From PALSA-607 sp036501485 (lineage in GTDB: Bacteria > Actinomycetota > Actinomycetes > Acidothermales > Acidothermaceae): a DNA stretch of 64,000 nucleotides. Numbering within the stretch: the first letter of the stretch is position 1; every line of letters starts with the position of its first letter. Below the pieces are notes generated by a model that saw only the letters and a program-made list of their open reading frames with translations, was not told where the DNA came from and searched no databases. Positions 8,385 to 17,071 of this stretch are shown here, one piece after another. The DNA lies in the NCBI GenBank assembly GCA_036501485.1, contig DASYAG010000122.1, positions 20,753 to 84,752 on the forward strand, written 5' to 3'. A program made the position numbers and the translations under genes.

Positions 8385-9082
8385 CGAAGACGCCGGCGCT
8401 GATCTTCGACTTCGATGGGCTGCTCGTCGATTCCGAGTCGACCGCGCTACTCGCCTGGCGCGAGCAATTCGCCGTCCACGAACTGGATTTTCCGCTTGAA
8501 GTTTGGCATCAGTTCATCGGCTCGCAGGGCAGCCAAGAGGCGATGATGGCCGCCATTCGCGCAGGCGGTATCGAGTTCGACGACGCCGAACTGCGAGCGG
8601 AGTGGCGAGAGCGCCACAACCGAATCGTGAGCACGGAGCCATTGAGGGCCGGCGTCGAAGCATTCCTCGACGAGGCGGCGGCCGCCGGAGCAAGGTTCGC
8701 CGTCGCGTCGAGTGCCACTCGCGACTGGCTTGACCAACAACTCGGCCGCCTCGGCATTCACGATCGGTTCGAGGTGATCTGCGCCAGGGACAACGGGCGG
8801 GTGAAGCCAGCGCCCGACATCTACCTCGCAGCGATCGCGGCGCTGGGAGTCGAAGCGGCCGATGCCATCGCGTTCGAGGACTCGCCCAACGGGATCACCG
8901 CGGCCAAAGCGGCCGGCCTCTACTGCGTTGCCGTGCCCAACGCCGTGACGGCGGAACTGCCGCTCGGGCGGGCCGACTTGCGGGTCGAGTCGTTCACCGA
9001 GATTTCCTACTCGGAATTGGTCGATCGTTTGCGCGGCGCTTCGGGGTATGATTCTGCCAATGTCAAAGCTCCTGCTCCTTAG
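8381..9082 (+). CDS. HAD family hydrolase, beta-phosphoglucomutase-like
   Basis: A 233-aa haloacid-dehalogenase superfamily enzyme, subfamily with an alpha-helical cap. Motif I is DFDGLLVDSE (nucleophile and acid Asp), motif II VASSAT, motif III Lys in GRVKPAPDIY, motif IV AFEDSPNGITAAKAAGL. These fit beta-phosphoglucomutase or phosphosugar phosphatases; the substrate is unknown. A good ribosome binding site (aaggag) lies before the ATG, and the start overlaps the previous stop. The last 23 bases of this gene overlap, in another frame, the leucine-rich leader peptide of leuA, so the leuA promoter sits inside its 3' end. Confidence 0.9.
   Translation: MTKTPALIFDFDGLLVDSESTALLAWREQFAVHELDFPLEVWHQFIGSQGSQEAMMAAIRAGGIEFDDAELRAEWRERHNRIVSTEPLRAGVEAFLDEAAAAGARFAVASSATRDWLDQQLGRLGIHDRFEVICARDNGRVKPAPDIYLAAIAALGVEAADAIAFEDSPNGITAAKAAGLYCVAVPNAVTAELPLGRADLRVESFTEISYSELVDRLRGASGYDSANVKAPAP
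9047..9052 (+). promoter_or_regulatory. Candidate -10 box for the leuA leader transcript
   Basis: TATGAT at 9047-9052 is followed after exactly 7 nt by the ATG of the leader peptide at 9060. This matches the leaderless promoter pattern of actinobacteria, in which transcription begins at or next to the start codon. No convincing -35 is seen. The box lies inside the 3' end of the HAD gene. Confidence 0.5.
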
Positions 9083-9104
9083 CTGCCGCGGCGAGACCCT
9101 CTAA
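9060..9104 (+). CDS. leuA leader peptide, 14 aa with four consecutive Leu codons
   Basis: A short reading frame encoding MSKLLLLSCRGETL, with codons CTC CTG CTC CTT for the Leu run (9069-9080) and a TAA stop at 9102-9104. It lies 72 bp before leuA. A leucine-rich leader peptide upstream of a leucine biosynthesis gene is the signature of ribosome-mediated attenuation, and leuA leaders of this type have been proposed in actinobacteria. It partly overlaps the HAD gene in another frame. Expression is probably leaderless from the -10 box at 9047. Confidence 0.8.
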   Translation: MSKLLLLSCRGETL

Positions 9105-9176
9105 GAGGCCGGTCTCCTCGTCGCGGGATTGCTGCGTGCCGGCCGTATTCCGCCACCCGCCATACGAGGAGCAGCA
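9060..9176 (+). promoter_or_regulatory. leuA translational attenuator (leader RNA with alternative pairings)
   Basis: The leuA ribosome binding region is 9165-9174 (CGAGGAGCAG). Two upstream segments are exact complements of it: 9072-9079 (CTGCTCCT), which is the Leu-codon run itself, and 9114-9120 (CTCCTCG). A competing hairpin pairs 9093-9098 (GAGACC) with 9111-9116 (GGTCTC), with an inner CCTC/GAGG stem and the leader stop codon in its loop. Ribosome stalling at the Leu codons would cover the first anti-SD and leave the hairpin, which blocks part of the second anti-SD, so leuA is translated. Free passage to the stop codon would break the hairpin and let 9114-9120 cover the ribosome binding site. 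No U-tract terminator is visible, so control is probably translational. Confidence 0.65.
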
Positions 9177-10922
9177 ATGAGCAGCAATCGTGATTCTTCC
9201 GGGCGCGTCATCGCGCAGCGCCCGAGCCAGATGCCGATCCACAAGTACAAGCCATGGACGCCGGTCGACCTGCCGGACCGCACCTGGCCGTCGCAGGTCA
9301 CCACGAAGGCGCCTCGATGGCTGTCGACCGACCTTCGTGACGGCAACCAGGCACTGATCGACCCGATGAGCCCAGGCCGCAAGATGTCGATGTTTCAGCT
9401 GCTGGTGCGCATAGGTTACAAGGAAATCGAGGTCGGGTTCCCCTCGGCGTCCCAGACAGATTTTGATTTTGTCCGCAGCATCATCGAGAACGGCGAGGTG
9501 CCCGCCGACGTCACGATTTCGGTGCTGACGCAGGCCCGCGAAGACCTCATCGAACGCACCGTGGAGAGCCTGGTCGGTGCACCGAATGCGACCGTTCATC
9601 TCTACAACGCGACCGCACCACTGTTTCGGCGGGTGGTGTTCCGCAACAGCCGTTCCGAGACGGTTGCCCTCGCGGTCGACGGCACCCGGCACGTGATGAA
9701 GCATGCGGAGCGGCTGCTGGGGTCGGCGGAGCACTTCGGTTACGAGTACTCGCCGGAGATCTTCATCGACACCGAACTCGACTTCACGGTCGAGATCTGT
9801 GAAGCGGTGATGGACGTGTGGCAGCCAGGGCCGGGGCGCGAAATCATCCTGAACCTCCCCGCCACCATCGAGCGGTCGACGCCCAACGTCTACGCCGACC
9901 AGATCGAGTGGATGGGTCGAAACCTGTCGCGTCGCGAGTTCATCTGCCTCTCGCTGCACCCGCACAACGACCGCGGCTGTGCAGTTGCAGCATCGGAACT
10001 CGGCGTCATGGCCGGCGCTGATCGCATCGAGGGCTGCCTGTTCGGGCACGGCGAGCGCACCGGCAACGTCGACCTCGTCACGCTCGGCATGAACCTGTTC
10101 AGCCAGGGCATCGACCCGCAAATCGACTTCTCGCAGATCGACGAGGTGCGGCGCACGGTCGAGTACTGCACGCAACTGCCGGTGCACCCGCGGCACCCGT
10201 ACGCGGGCGACCTCGTCTACACCGCGTTCTCAGGTTCGCATCAGGACGCCATCAAGAAGGGCTTCGAGGCGCTGGCCGCCGATGCTGCGGCCGCCGGGAA
10301 GACCGTCGACGAGATCGACTGGGCGGTGCCGTACCTGCCCATCGACCCCAAGGACGTCGGCCGGTCGTATGAAGCCGTGATCCGCGTGAACAGCCAGTCG
10401 GGCAAGGGCGGCATCGCCTATGTGATGAAGGCGGAGCACTCCCTTGAACTGCCGCGGCGGCTGCAGATCGAGTTCTCTCGCGTGATTCAGGCCCGCACCG
10501 ATGCGTCGGGCGGGGAGGTGTCGCCGTCGGAAATGTGGAAGATCTTCGAGACCGAATACCTCTCGCCGGCATCGCCGCTGACCTTGCTCTCGCATCACAC
10601 CTCGGCGGCGGTCGACCAAAAGGACGCGCTCTCGGTCGAGGTCCGGTACCAGGGCTCGACGCAGATGCTGGAAGGTACGGGCAACGGCCCGATCGCAGCC
10701 TTTCTCGACGCGCTGGCCACGATCGGGGTCGACGTCCGGGTGCTCGACTACAACGAGCACGCGATCTCGGCCGGCGGCGACGCGCGCGCGGCCGCCTACC
10801 TCGAGTGCGTGGTCGGTGACGAGGTGCTCTGGGGCGTTGGTGTCGACCCGAACATCGTCACCGCGTCGCTGCGTGCGGTAGTTAGCGCAGTGAACCGCGC
10901 CGCCGAGGCAGCCGCGCGCTAG
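9177..10922 (+). CDS. leuA: 2-isopropylmalate synthase
   Basis: First committed enzyme of leucine biosynthesis; it condenses acetyl-CoA with 2-oxoisovalerate. The 581-aa length fits the long actinobacterial LeuA form. The HMGL-like TIM barrel holds LRDGNQALIDPM near the N-terminus and metal-binding HPHNDRGCAVAASELGVMAG. The C-terminal part (from about residue 450) is the LeuA allosteric domain that binds leucine. I chose the ATG at 9177 because it has a strong GAGGAGCAG ribosome binding site; an upstream in-frame ATG at 9129 lies in the attenuator. Expression is probably controlled by the leader described separately. A hairpin follows the stop. Confidence 0.96.
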   Translation: MSSNRDSSGRVIAQRPSQMPIHKYKPWTPVDLPDRTWPSQVTTKAPRWLSTDLRDGNQALIDPMSPGRKMSMFQLLVRIGYKEIEVGFPSASQTDFDFVRSIIENGEVPADVTISVLTQAREDLIERTVESLVGAPNATVHLYNATAPLFRRVVFRNSRSETVALAVDGTRHVMKHAERLLGSAEHFGYEYSPEIFIDTELDFTVEICEAVMDVWQPGPGREIILNLPATIERSTPNVYADQIEWMGRNLSRREFICLSLHPHNDRGCAVAASELGVMAGADRIEGCLFGHGERTGNVDLVTLGMNLFSQGIDPQIDFSQIDEVRRTVEYCTQLPVHPRHPYAGDLVYTAFSGSHQDAIKKGFEALAADAAAAGKTVDEIDWAVPYLPIDPKDVGRSYEAVIRVNSQSGKGGIAYVMKAEHSLELPRRLQIEFSRVIQARTDASGGEVSPSEMWKIFETEYLSPASPLTLLSHHTSAAVDQKDALSVEVRYQGSTQMLEGTGNGPIAAFLDALATIGVDVRVLDYNEHAISAGGDARAAAYLECVVGDEVLWGVGVDPNIVTASLRAVVSAVNRAAEAAAR

Positions 10923-10937
10923 CTCAGCCCCTCGCCG

Positions 10938-10965
10938 TCCTGCCCGAGTCTTGCTCGGGTGGGAC
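10938..10965 (+). terminator. Candidate terminator hairpin after leuA
   Basis: CCCGAG (10943-10948) pairs perfectly with CTCGGG (10954-10959) across a 5-nt loop, with a further partial TCC/GGA extension outside. It starts about 15 bp after the leuA stop. No run of T follows, as is usual in actinobacteria. Confidence 0.5.
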
Positions 10966-11035
10966 GCGCGGCGCGGAAGGCGAATGGCGGCGGGTTCAGG
11001 GAGAATGACCCGGTGAGCAACGCGGACGGCGAATC

Positions 11036-11767
11036 GTGACCCTCTACCGGGACGACGGAATCGTGCTGCGCGTCCAGAAGCTTGGTGAGGCCGACCGCAT
11101 CGTCAGCCTGCTCACGCGCCGGACCGGGCGAGTGCGGGCGGTCGCGAAGGGTGTTCGGCGCACGAAGTCGAAGTTTGGCGGACGACTCGAGCCGTTCTCC
11201 CACGTCGATGCGCAGTTCTACGTCGGGCGCTCGCTCGACATCGTGACCCAGGTGGAGACCTACACCGCATTCGGCGACCGGTTGGCGGGGGACTATCCGC
11301 GCTACACGGCCGGCACCGCGATGCTCGAGACCGCCGAGCGGTTGACCGCCGAAGAGCGCGAGCCAGCGCTGCGGCTCTATCTCTTGCTGGTCGGCGGACT
11401 GCGGGCGCTGACCGAAGAGACTCACGACGCGCGTCTTGTGCTCGATGCGTTCGCGCTGCGTGCGCTTGCGGTCTCCGGCTATGCGCCGGCGTTGGGGGAG
11501 TGCGCGCGTTGTGGTGCCGAGGGTCCGCATCGCTGGTTCTCGGTGCAGGGCGGCGGCACGGTGTGCGCCGATTGCCGTCCGGCTGGCTCGGCCACCCCGT
11601 CGTCCGAGGCATTGCTTCTTCTCGAAGCCTTGCTGGACGGCGATTGGCTGGCCGCCGATGCGAGCGAATCACGGCACCAACGCGAGGCGAGTGGGCTGAC
11701 TGCTGCGTATCTGCAGTGGCATCTCGAGCACAGCATCCGCTCGCTGCGACTGGTCGAGCACGCCTGA
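11036..11767 (+). CDS. recO: DNA repair protein RecO
   Basis: Recombination mediator of the RecFOR pathway, which helps load RecA onto SSB-coated single-stranded DNA. The 243-aa protein starts MTLYRDDGIVLRVQKLGEADRIVSLL-like (oligonucleotide-binding fold) and contains SKFGGRLEPFSHVD. The C-terminal half has the zinc cluster CARCGAEG plus CADC. The GTG start at 11036 gives the conserved N-terminus. The stop overlaps the uppS start (TGATG), so the two genes are coupled; recO-uppS-glyS order is conserved in actinobacteria. Confidence 0.94.
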   Translation: MTLYRDDGIVLRVQKLGEADRIVSLLTRRTGRVRAVAKGVRRTKSKFGGRLEPFSHVDAQFYVGRSLDIVTQVETYTAFGDRLAGDYPRYTAGTAMLETAERLTAEEREPALRLYLLLVGGLRALTEETHDARLVLDAFALRALAVSGYAPALGECARCGAEGPHRWFSVQGGGTVCADCRPAGSATPSSEALLLLEALLDGDWLAADASESRHQREASGLTAAYLQWHLEHSIRSLRLVEHA

Positions 11768-12567
11768 TGGCTGCGCGGCGCGAGGTCAGTCTTCCGGCAC
11801 CGCATCCGTCGGGCGCCCGGCCGCCACTGCTTCCGCCCGAACTCGTGCCACGACACGTGGCGATCGTGATGGATGGGAATGGTCGGTGGGCTCGGGCTCG
11901 CGGCTTGCCCCGCACCGCCGGCCATGAACGCGGCGAGGCAGCGCTACTCGACGTCGTCGAAGGCGCCATCGAAGTCGGCGTGGGCGCGATCTCGGCGTAC
12001 GCATTTTCGACGGAGAACTGGAAGCGCTCGCCCGACGAAGTGAAGTTCCTGATGGGCTTCAACCGCGACGTGATTCGCCGCCGTCGTGACTACATGCACT
12101 CACTCGGCGTTCGGGTGCGTTGGGCCGGGCGGCGTCCGCGATTGTGGGCGAGCGTCATTCGCGAACTCGAAATCGCCGAGGACTTGACCCGCGACAACGA
12201 CGTGCTCACGTTGACGATGTGCGTGAACTACGGCGGCCGTGCCGAGATTGCTGATGCCGCGCGAGCACTCGCCCTCGACGTCGCGGCGGGCAAGCTCGAC
12301 CCGAAACGGGTCGATGAGAAGATCTTCGCGCGCTACCTCGACGAGCCTTCAATGCCGGACGTCGATCTGTTCCTGCGATCGTCAGGTGAACAACGCACGT
12401 CGAACTTCCTGCCATGGCAATCGGCCTACGCCGAGATGGTGTTTCTCGACACGCTGTGGCCCGATTTCGACCGGCGCGATCTGTGGCGGGCGGTCGAGAT
12501 CTACGCCAGTCGCGATCGTCGGTACGGGACTGCGCGACCGAACCTCTCGGCGTCCGGCGGAGATTGA
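11767..12567 (+). CDS. uppS: Isoprenyl (polyprenyl) diphosphate synthase, cis-type
   Basis: Cis-prenyltransferase that builds the polyprenyl-phosphate carrier for peptidoglycan and arabinogalactan-type polymers. The 266-aa sequence has the active-site VAIVMDGNGRWAR (catalytic Asp, diphosphate-binding region), FSTENWKRS, and the C-terminal FLRSSGEQRTSNFLPWQSAY and EMVFLDTLWPDF segments. The ATG overlaps the recO stop as TGATG. An upstream in-frame ATG (11500) lies deep in recO and is not used. Chain length (decaprenyl or undecaprenyl) cannot be told from sequence. Confidence 0.95.
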   Translation: MAARREVSLPAPHPSGARPPLLPPELVPRHVAIVMDGNGRWARARGLPRTAGHERGEAALLDVVEGAIEVGVGAISAYAFSTENWKRSPDEVKFLMGFNRDVIRRRRDYMHSLGVRVRWAGRRPRLWASVIRELEIAEDLTRDNDVLTLTMCVNYGGRAEIADAARALALDVAAGKLDPKRVDEKIFARYLDEPSMPDVDLFLRSSGEQRTSNFLPWQSAYAEMVFLDTLWPDFDRRDLWRAVEIYASRDRRYGTARPNLSASGGD

Positions 12568-12608
12568 TACGCTGGCCGCTCACCGACCGCCAGCCGGATG
12601 GACATTTC

Positions 12609-14009
<1,401 letters not shown>

Positions 14010-14048
14010 CCGTAGCCGCGGTCGGCCGTTCGAGGCTGCGCCAAATCC

Positions 14049-14085
14049 TGCGCATCTACTGCCCTCCAGGGGCAGTAAGTGCGCA
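14049..14085. terminator. Long inverted repeat between convergent glyS and the toxin module
   Basis: A 16-bp inverted repeat with two mismatches, TGCGCA-TC-TACTGCCC then GGGCAGTA-AG-TGCGCA, around a 5-nt loop. It lies 40 bp after the glyS stop and about 105 bp after the immunity gene stop, so it probably acts as a bidirectional terminator. Confidence 0.65.
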
Positions 14086-14180
14086 AGATCTCGGCGTCGG
14101 AGTCGTTACCCGACCCTCATCATCCGTACGCCAAGACCGCTGATGCTCTACGCGTCCAAGAACGCGCGCTGACCAACAAC

Positions 14181-14227
14181 ACTCCGCAGCTAGTTTCGCC
14201 GACGGGTCTCGACGGGTACTGCGGAGT
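14181..14227 (-). terminator. Inverted repeat at the 3' end of the immunity gene
   Basis: ACTCCGCAG (14181-14189), directly after the immunity gene stop, is perfectly complementary to CTGCGGAGT (14219-14227) inside the gene's last codons; the loop is 29 nt. It could form a 3' stem on the toxin-immunity transcript. Confidence 0.35.
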
Positions 14228-14537
14228 CCGGCTGCGTATTCCGTCCTGCTTCAAGTTCTCTGAGCAAGCCGGTTAGCCAAGCGCGCATGGTGACGTTCTC
14301 GCGCGATGGATCGTAGTAAAGCGAGTAGTCCTCATCGATCGTTTGATGGAACTCGTCATCCGCCATGGGCTCTTGTACAAGCTCCCTGAGTTCCTCGATG
14401 ACCTGATGGATCAGGATTGGATCAGCCGTGTCGAGAAAATCCATAGCGACATCGAGGCGTGACTCTGCGTCGAGCTGCCAGTCGGGATGGAAGTAGGAAA
14501 GGAATAATTCTTGGACGGCGAAGTAGCGGCGCTTCAC
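14190..14537 (-). CDS. CdiI-like immunity protein for the RNase A-like toxin
   Basis: A 115-aa acidic, probably helical protein. The opening FAVQELFLSYFHPDWQLD followed by a run of Asp/Glu-rich helices resembles the contact-dependent growth inhibition immunity family in which a YFHQDW-type motif begins the protein. Its ATG overlaps the toxin stop (14534-14537), so it is made together with the toxin. It is expected to bind and block the C-terminal RNase domain in the producing cell. The family call rests on motif resemblance and position. Confidence 0.75.
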   Translation of the reverse strand: MKRRYFAVQELFLSYFHPDWQLDAESRLDVAMDFLDTADPILIHQVIEELRELVQEPMADDEFHQTIDEDYSLYYDPSRENVTMRAWLTGLLRELEAGRNTQPDSAVPVETRRRN

Positions 14538-15904
14538 GGGGCAACAAATCCCGTCAACATGTAATAGCCCAGCGGAGCCGAGGGTTGTGCTCGTAGGACC
14601 GCGACGGCGGTGGTGCCGTCGACTGATTCTCCTCTTCCTGCGAAGAGAACCCGGCCCACGGGTCTGTCAAAGGTTGCGGCGAACCTAAACTTCGCGCCGG
14701 CCTTCGCGCCCGCCAGCCAGACCCGGATCTCGCGTCCATTCGCCCATTGTAGATCCGCGAGGGCCTGCTCGGCCGTCGCACGGTCGGTGAAGGTCGATGC
14801 CTCGGTAACGCCCCGTGAAGCGAGACTGTCGTCGCCAACGCCGACATGAGTCAACACATGTCCGCCGAGCGCGTCATTTGCTCCGAGGCCGCCCGGATAC
14901 GCGAGCCCGGAGCCTTTTGACGCCTGGAGCGCATGCGCGGCTTCGCCGTTGCTGGCGTGGACGATTGTGCTTGGTTTGATTAGGCGCGATTCGCGGAGTA
15001 GTGGTGCCGCTTTGGTGACGAGCTTGCCTCCTCCGGCTGGTGCGAAGCTCAGCGCGTCGACGCCCACCGAAGTCCACGAACCCTTGCCGGTTGCAGCAAG
15101 CGCAGTGTCGGCCATTCCTGCTGCGACCGAGCTGACCAGCGACACGGTCTCCAGTGCCGCTGCTGCAGCTTCCAGTGGCGGGAATGCGACGCCAGCGACC
15201 GCGAGAATCAGTGCCGCAGCACCGGCCAACGCCGATACAACGGTGCCGATCTTCGACACTTCGCGCAGTGTCTGGGTCCAATGGGTGGATGCCCAATGAC
15301 CAACGGAGTGCGTGACGTGGTGGAACCACGACTGGTTGTGGATGCCGACGTGTGACGCCTGCTGCAACGCGGCCGCCGCAATACGCGCGGCCTGCTGCTG
15401 TTGCTCGTGCGCGTCGTCGTTCGATGCGACCGCTCTCTTGAGATCCGCGGCAGCCTCGTCGATGGACGCCTCGTAGCGCGTTGCAGTTAGAGGCGGTGGA
15501 AGTAGTCCGGTTGTGCGCGCGACAGTAGTAGCAGAAGCATCGCGGGCCGCAGCCGCTGCGTGCGCGGCAACAGCGGACGCAAGCTCGGCACTCGCGCGAT
15601 CAGCTGCTGCGATTGCAGATGTTGACTGGTCTTGTGCGTCGGCGAGTGTGCGCGCGTAGGAGCCCAGCGCACGTCCTGCTGCCGCATAGGACACGTTCGC
15701 TTTGTCGAGTGACGGCGGTAGCGACGCGGTGCGGACGTGGGCGGAAACAGCGGCCGCGCCTGTCCACGAGTCATCGCCAGCCGCAAGTGCGCGTAGTCGG
15801 CTCGCAATGTTCGCAACATCCAACGCGATTGACTCGAGTGTGCGACCGGCAGCTGAAACAGCCATTGGATCGCCGGCGATCGGATCGAGAACATCAACAG
15901 GCAC
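14534..15904 (-). CDS. Polymorphic toxin: helical type VII secretion N-terminus and RNase A-like C-terminal domain
   Basis: A 456-aa protein. Residues 1-215 are Ala-rich and helical with a SWTG turn at 46-49 (WxG-like), resembling the targeting half of T7SS-exported toxins. Residues about 222-270 are hydrophobic (Ala/Leu/Val), possibly for membrane passage. Residues about 345-456 match the bacterial RNase A-like toxin domain: GGHVLTHVG with paired His 349 and 353, EASTFTDRATAEQALAD, VGRVLFAGRGE and terminal LGYYMLTGF. This domain cleaves RNA in characterised CdiA toxins. The start is GTG. An immunity gene overlaps downstream, and two ESX-like genes lie upstream on the same strand. RNase activity is inferred, not seen. 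Confidence 0.82.
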   Translation of the reverse strand: MPVDVLDPIAGDPMAVSAAGRTLESIALDVANIASRLRALAAGDDSWTGAAAVSAHVRTASLPPSLDKANVSYAAAGRALGSYARTLADAQDQSTSAIAAADRASAELASAVAAHAAAAARDASATTVARTTGLLPPPLTATRYEASIDEAAADLKRAVASNDDAHEQQQQAARIAAAALQQASHVGIHNQSWFHHVTHSVGHWASTHWTQTLREVSKIGTVVSALAGAAALILAVAGVAFPPLEAAAAALETVSLVSSVAAGMADTALAATGKGSWTSVGVDALSFAPAGGGKLVTKAAPLLRESRLIKPSTIVHASNGEAAHALQASKGSGLAYPGGLGANDALGGHVLTHVGVGDDSLASRGVTEASTFTDRATAEQALADLQWANGREIRVWLAGAKAGAKFRFAATFDRPVGRVLFAGRGESVDGTTAVAVLRAQPSAPLGYYMLTGFVAP

Positions 15905-15968
15905 AGCGAGAAGTTAGCTGTTCGTCAACCCCGCAGCTGTTGAAGTGGCCACGCCTGTGGACAACGCA

Positions 15969-16640
15969 TCAGTAGTGCAACTCGAGACTCTGAGCCATCG
16001 TGTCGAACAGTTCGGTCATTATCCGGGCATATGGAGGGCACGTAGAAGTGAACGTCACCACGACATGCGCACCACAGCCGAACAACGGCACGATGTATTG
16101 CACGACGATCCCGTCGTTCTCGACGCAAAGTCGCACCACCGCGCCGACGAATGGCAGCGTCACGACCCCGGCGTTGGCACCGGTCCAGATGGGGTCACCG
16201 TCAATGACGGCTACTAGCGCGACGCACCGTTCGGCCACAGACGGGTTCCGCTCACCGGGAAATACCACCGTGTCGACCTCACAGATTTGCATCACGACGG
16301 TTGCGACTAGCGCGCCATACTTGGTGTCCTCGATGACCCTCGACGCGCAGTAGAAAGCGCCGGCGTTGTTGGCGCGAGTGGTTAGGCGATCGAGCAAGGC
16401 GATGAGCGGGATGGCGTCGGGTGCCAATGCCCGCGAGCGGACTATCGCCCGTCGAACTGCACGGCGGATCGACGTGTGCCGAGTGCTGGCATCGAGGTCG
16501 AGCTCGATCCAATTGCCCGGCGTGACGATGCTCGCCTTCGCCAGGGGGCGCGGCGCCAGCGGCCCCAGTAGTTCGATCCTCTGCGCCGGCGGATCGGAGG
16601 GCTGCCACCCCAACCCCTCGTCGTCCGGACTGATCGTCAT
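15969..16640 (-). CDS. Companion protein of the type VII toxin module, unknown function
   Basis: A 223-aa protein without signal peptide or clear membrane segment. It has NWIELDLDASTRHTSIRRAV near residue 43, which resembles actinobacterial proteins that carry a W-I-x-L-D-L turn and sit beside T7SS toxin genes. Its start overlaps the stop of the EspC-like gene (ATGA), and the toxin starts 64 bp downstream, so the three are cotranscribed. A secretion chaperone or accessory role is plausible from position only. I do not recognise a catalytic motif. Confidence 0.65.
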   Translation of the reverse strand: MTISPDDEGLGWQPSDPPAQRIELLGPLAPRPLAKASIVTPGNWIELDLDASTRHTSIRRAVRRAIVRSRALAPDAIPLIALLDRLTTRANNAGAFYCASRVIEDTKYGALVATVVMQICEVDTVVFPGERNPSVAERCVALVAVIDGDPIWTGANAGVVTLPFVGAVVRLCVENDGIVVQYIVPLFGCGAHVVVTFTSTCPPYARIMTELFDTMAQSLELHY

Positions 16641-16927
16641 TGCATTGCTGCTGCGAGGTCGCCGTCAGTGGAGCTGTAGATCTGAGACGCCTGGGTGAGC
16701 AGATCCGAGAGCTGCCCGACGTCCGCACAGATTTGAGCCCGACCGTCGTGCCAGCCGGTGACGAAGTGGTGCAAGGCGCCCGCGACCACGTCTGAACCGA
16801 GCGCCGGCCCAACATCGACGCCGAGGTCTGCGGTCAGCGAGAGGTCGTCGCGGACCCGGCCCACGGCACAGGCGAGCAAGGCAAGAGAAGCGGGCGTGAC
16901 AACAAATCCCCGCGCGGCGTCCGGCAC
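16637..16927 (-). CDS. EspC/WXG100-like small secreted protein with YxxxD signal
   Basis: A 96-aa helical protein with Trp59 in the middle (TGWHDG) and a C-terminal YSSTD (Tyr84, Asp88), which fits the YxxxD/E signal of type VII secretion substrates. It lacks an N-terminal signal peptide. It starts on a GTG with a G-rich ribosome binding site. It is first in the four-gene toxin operon, so it likely pairs with the toxin N-terminus as a secretion partner. The closest family is the ESX-associated EspC-like group; that assignment is by motif, length and context. Confidence 0.68.
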   Translation of the reverse strand: MPDAARGFVVTPASLALLACAVGRVRDDLSLTADLGVDVGPALGSDVVAGALHHFVTGWHDGRAQICADVGQLSDLLTQASQIYSSTDGDLAAAMQ

Positions 16928-16954
16928 GTAAGTCCCCCCAAGAAGTAGGGGCCG

Positions 16955-16960
16955 ACGCTA
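16955..16960 (-). promoter_or_regulatory. Candidate -10 box for the toxin operon
   Basis: On the minus strand TAGCGT (16960-16955) lies 28 nt before the GTG at 16927. It is the only TANNNT box in the short gap shared with divergent ppdK. Confidence 0.3.
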
Positions 16961-17020
16961 GCCACAAACAGCCCCGAACGAGCCAAAGAACCGGCAGCCT
17001 GTGGACAACTGGGCGATCGG

Positions 17021-17026
17021 TAGGAT
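17021..17026 (+). promoter_or_regulatory. Candidate -10 box for ppdK
   Basis: TAGGAT at 17021-17026 lies 45 bp before the ppdK start, leaving room for an untranslated leader that carries the gaggag ribosome binding site. Confidence 0.35.
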
Positions 17027-17071
17027 CAGAACCGCCGACCACACGAATTTCACCCGCGAGGAGCGTTCCCA

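Noticed and set aside
9063..10196. 377-codon minus-strand frame opposite leuA
   Set aside because: Antisense shadow of leuA without any family motif or ribosome binding site.
11013..11039. Short GTG frame (8 codons) ending at the recO start
   Set aside because: Its stop overlaps the recO GTG, but it has no special codons or ribosome binding site; not enough to call a regulatory peptide.
14010..17071. Toxin module considered as part of a prophage or integrative element
   Set aside because: No integrase, attachment repeats or phage structural genes are present; the tRNA gene in the window is 10 kb away.
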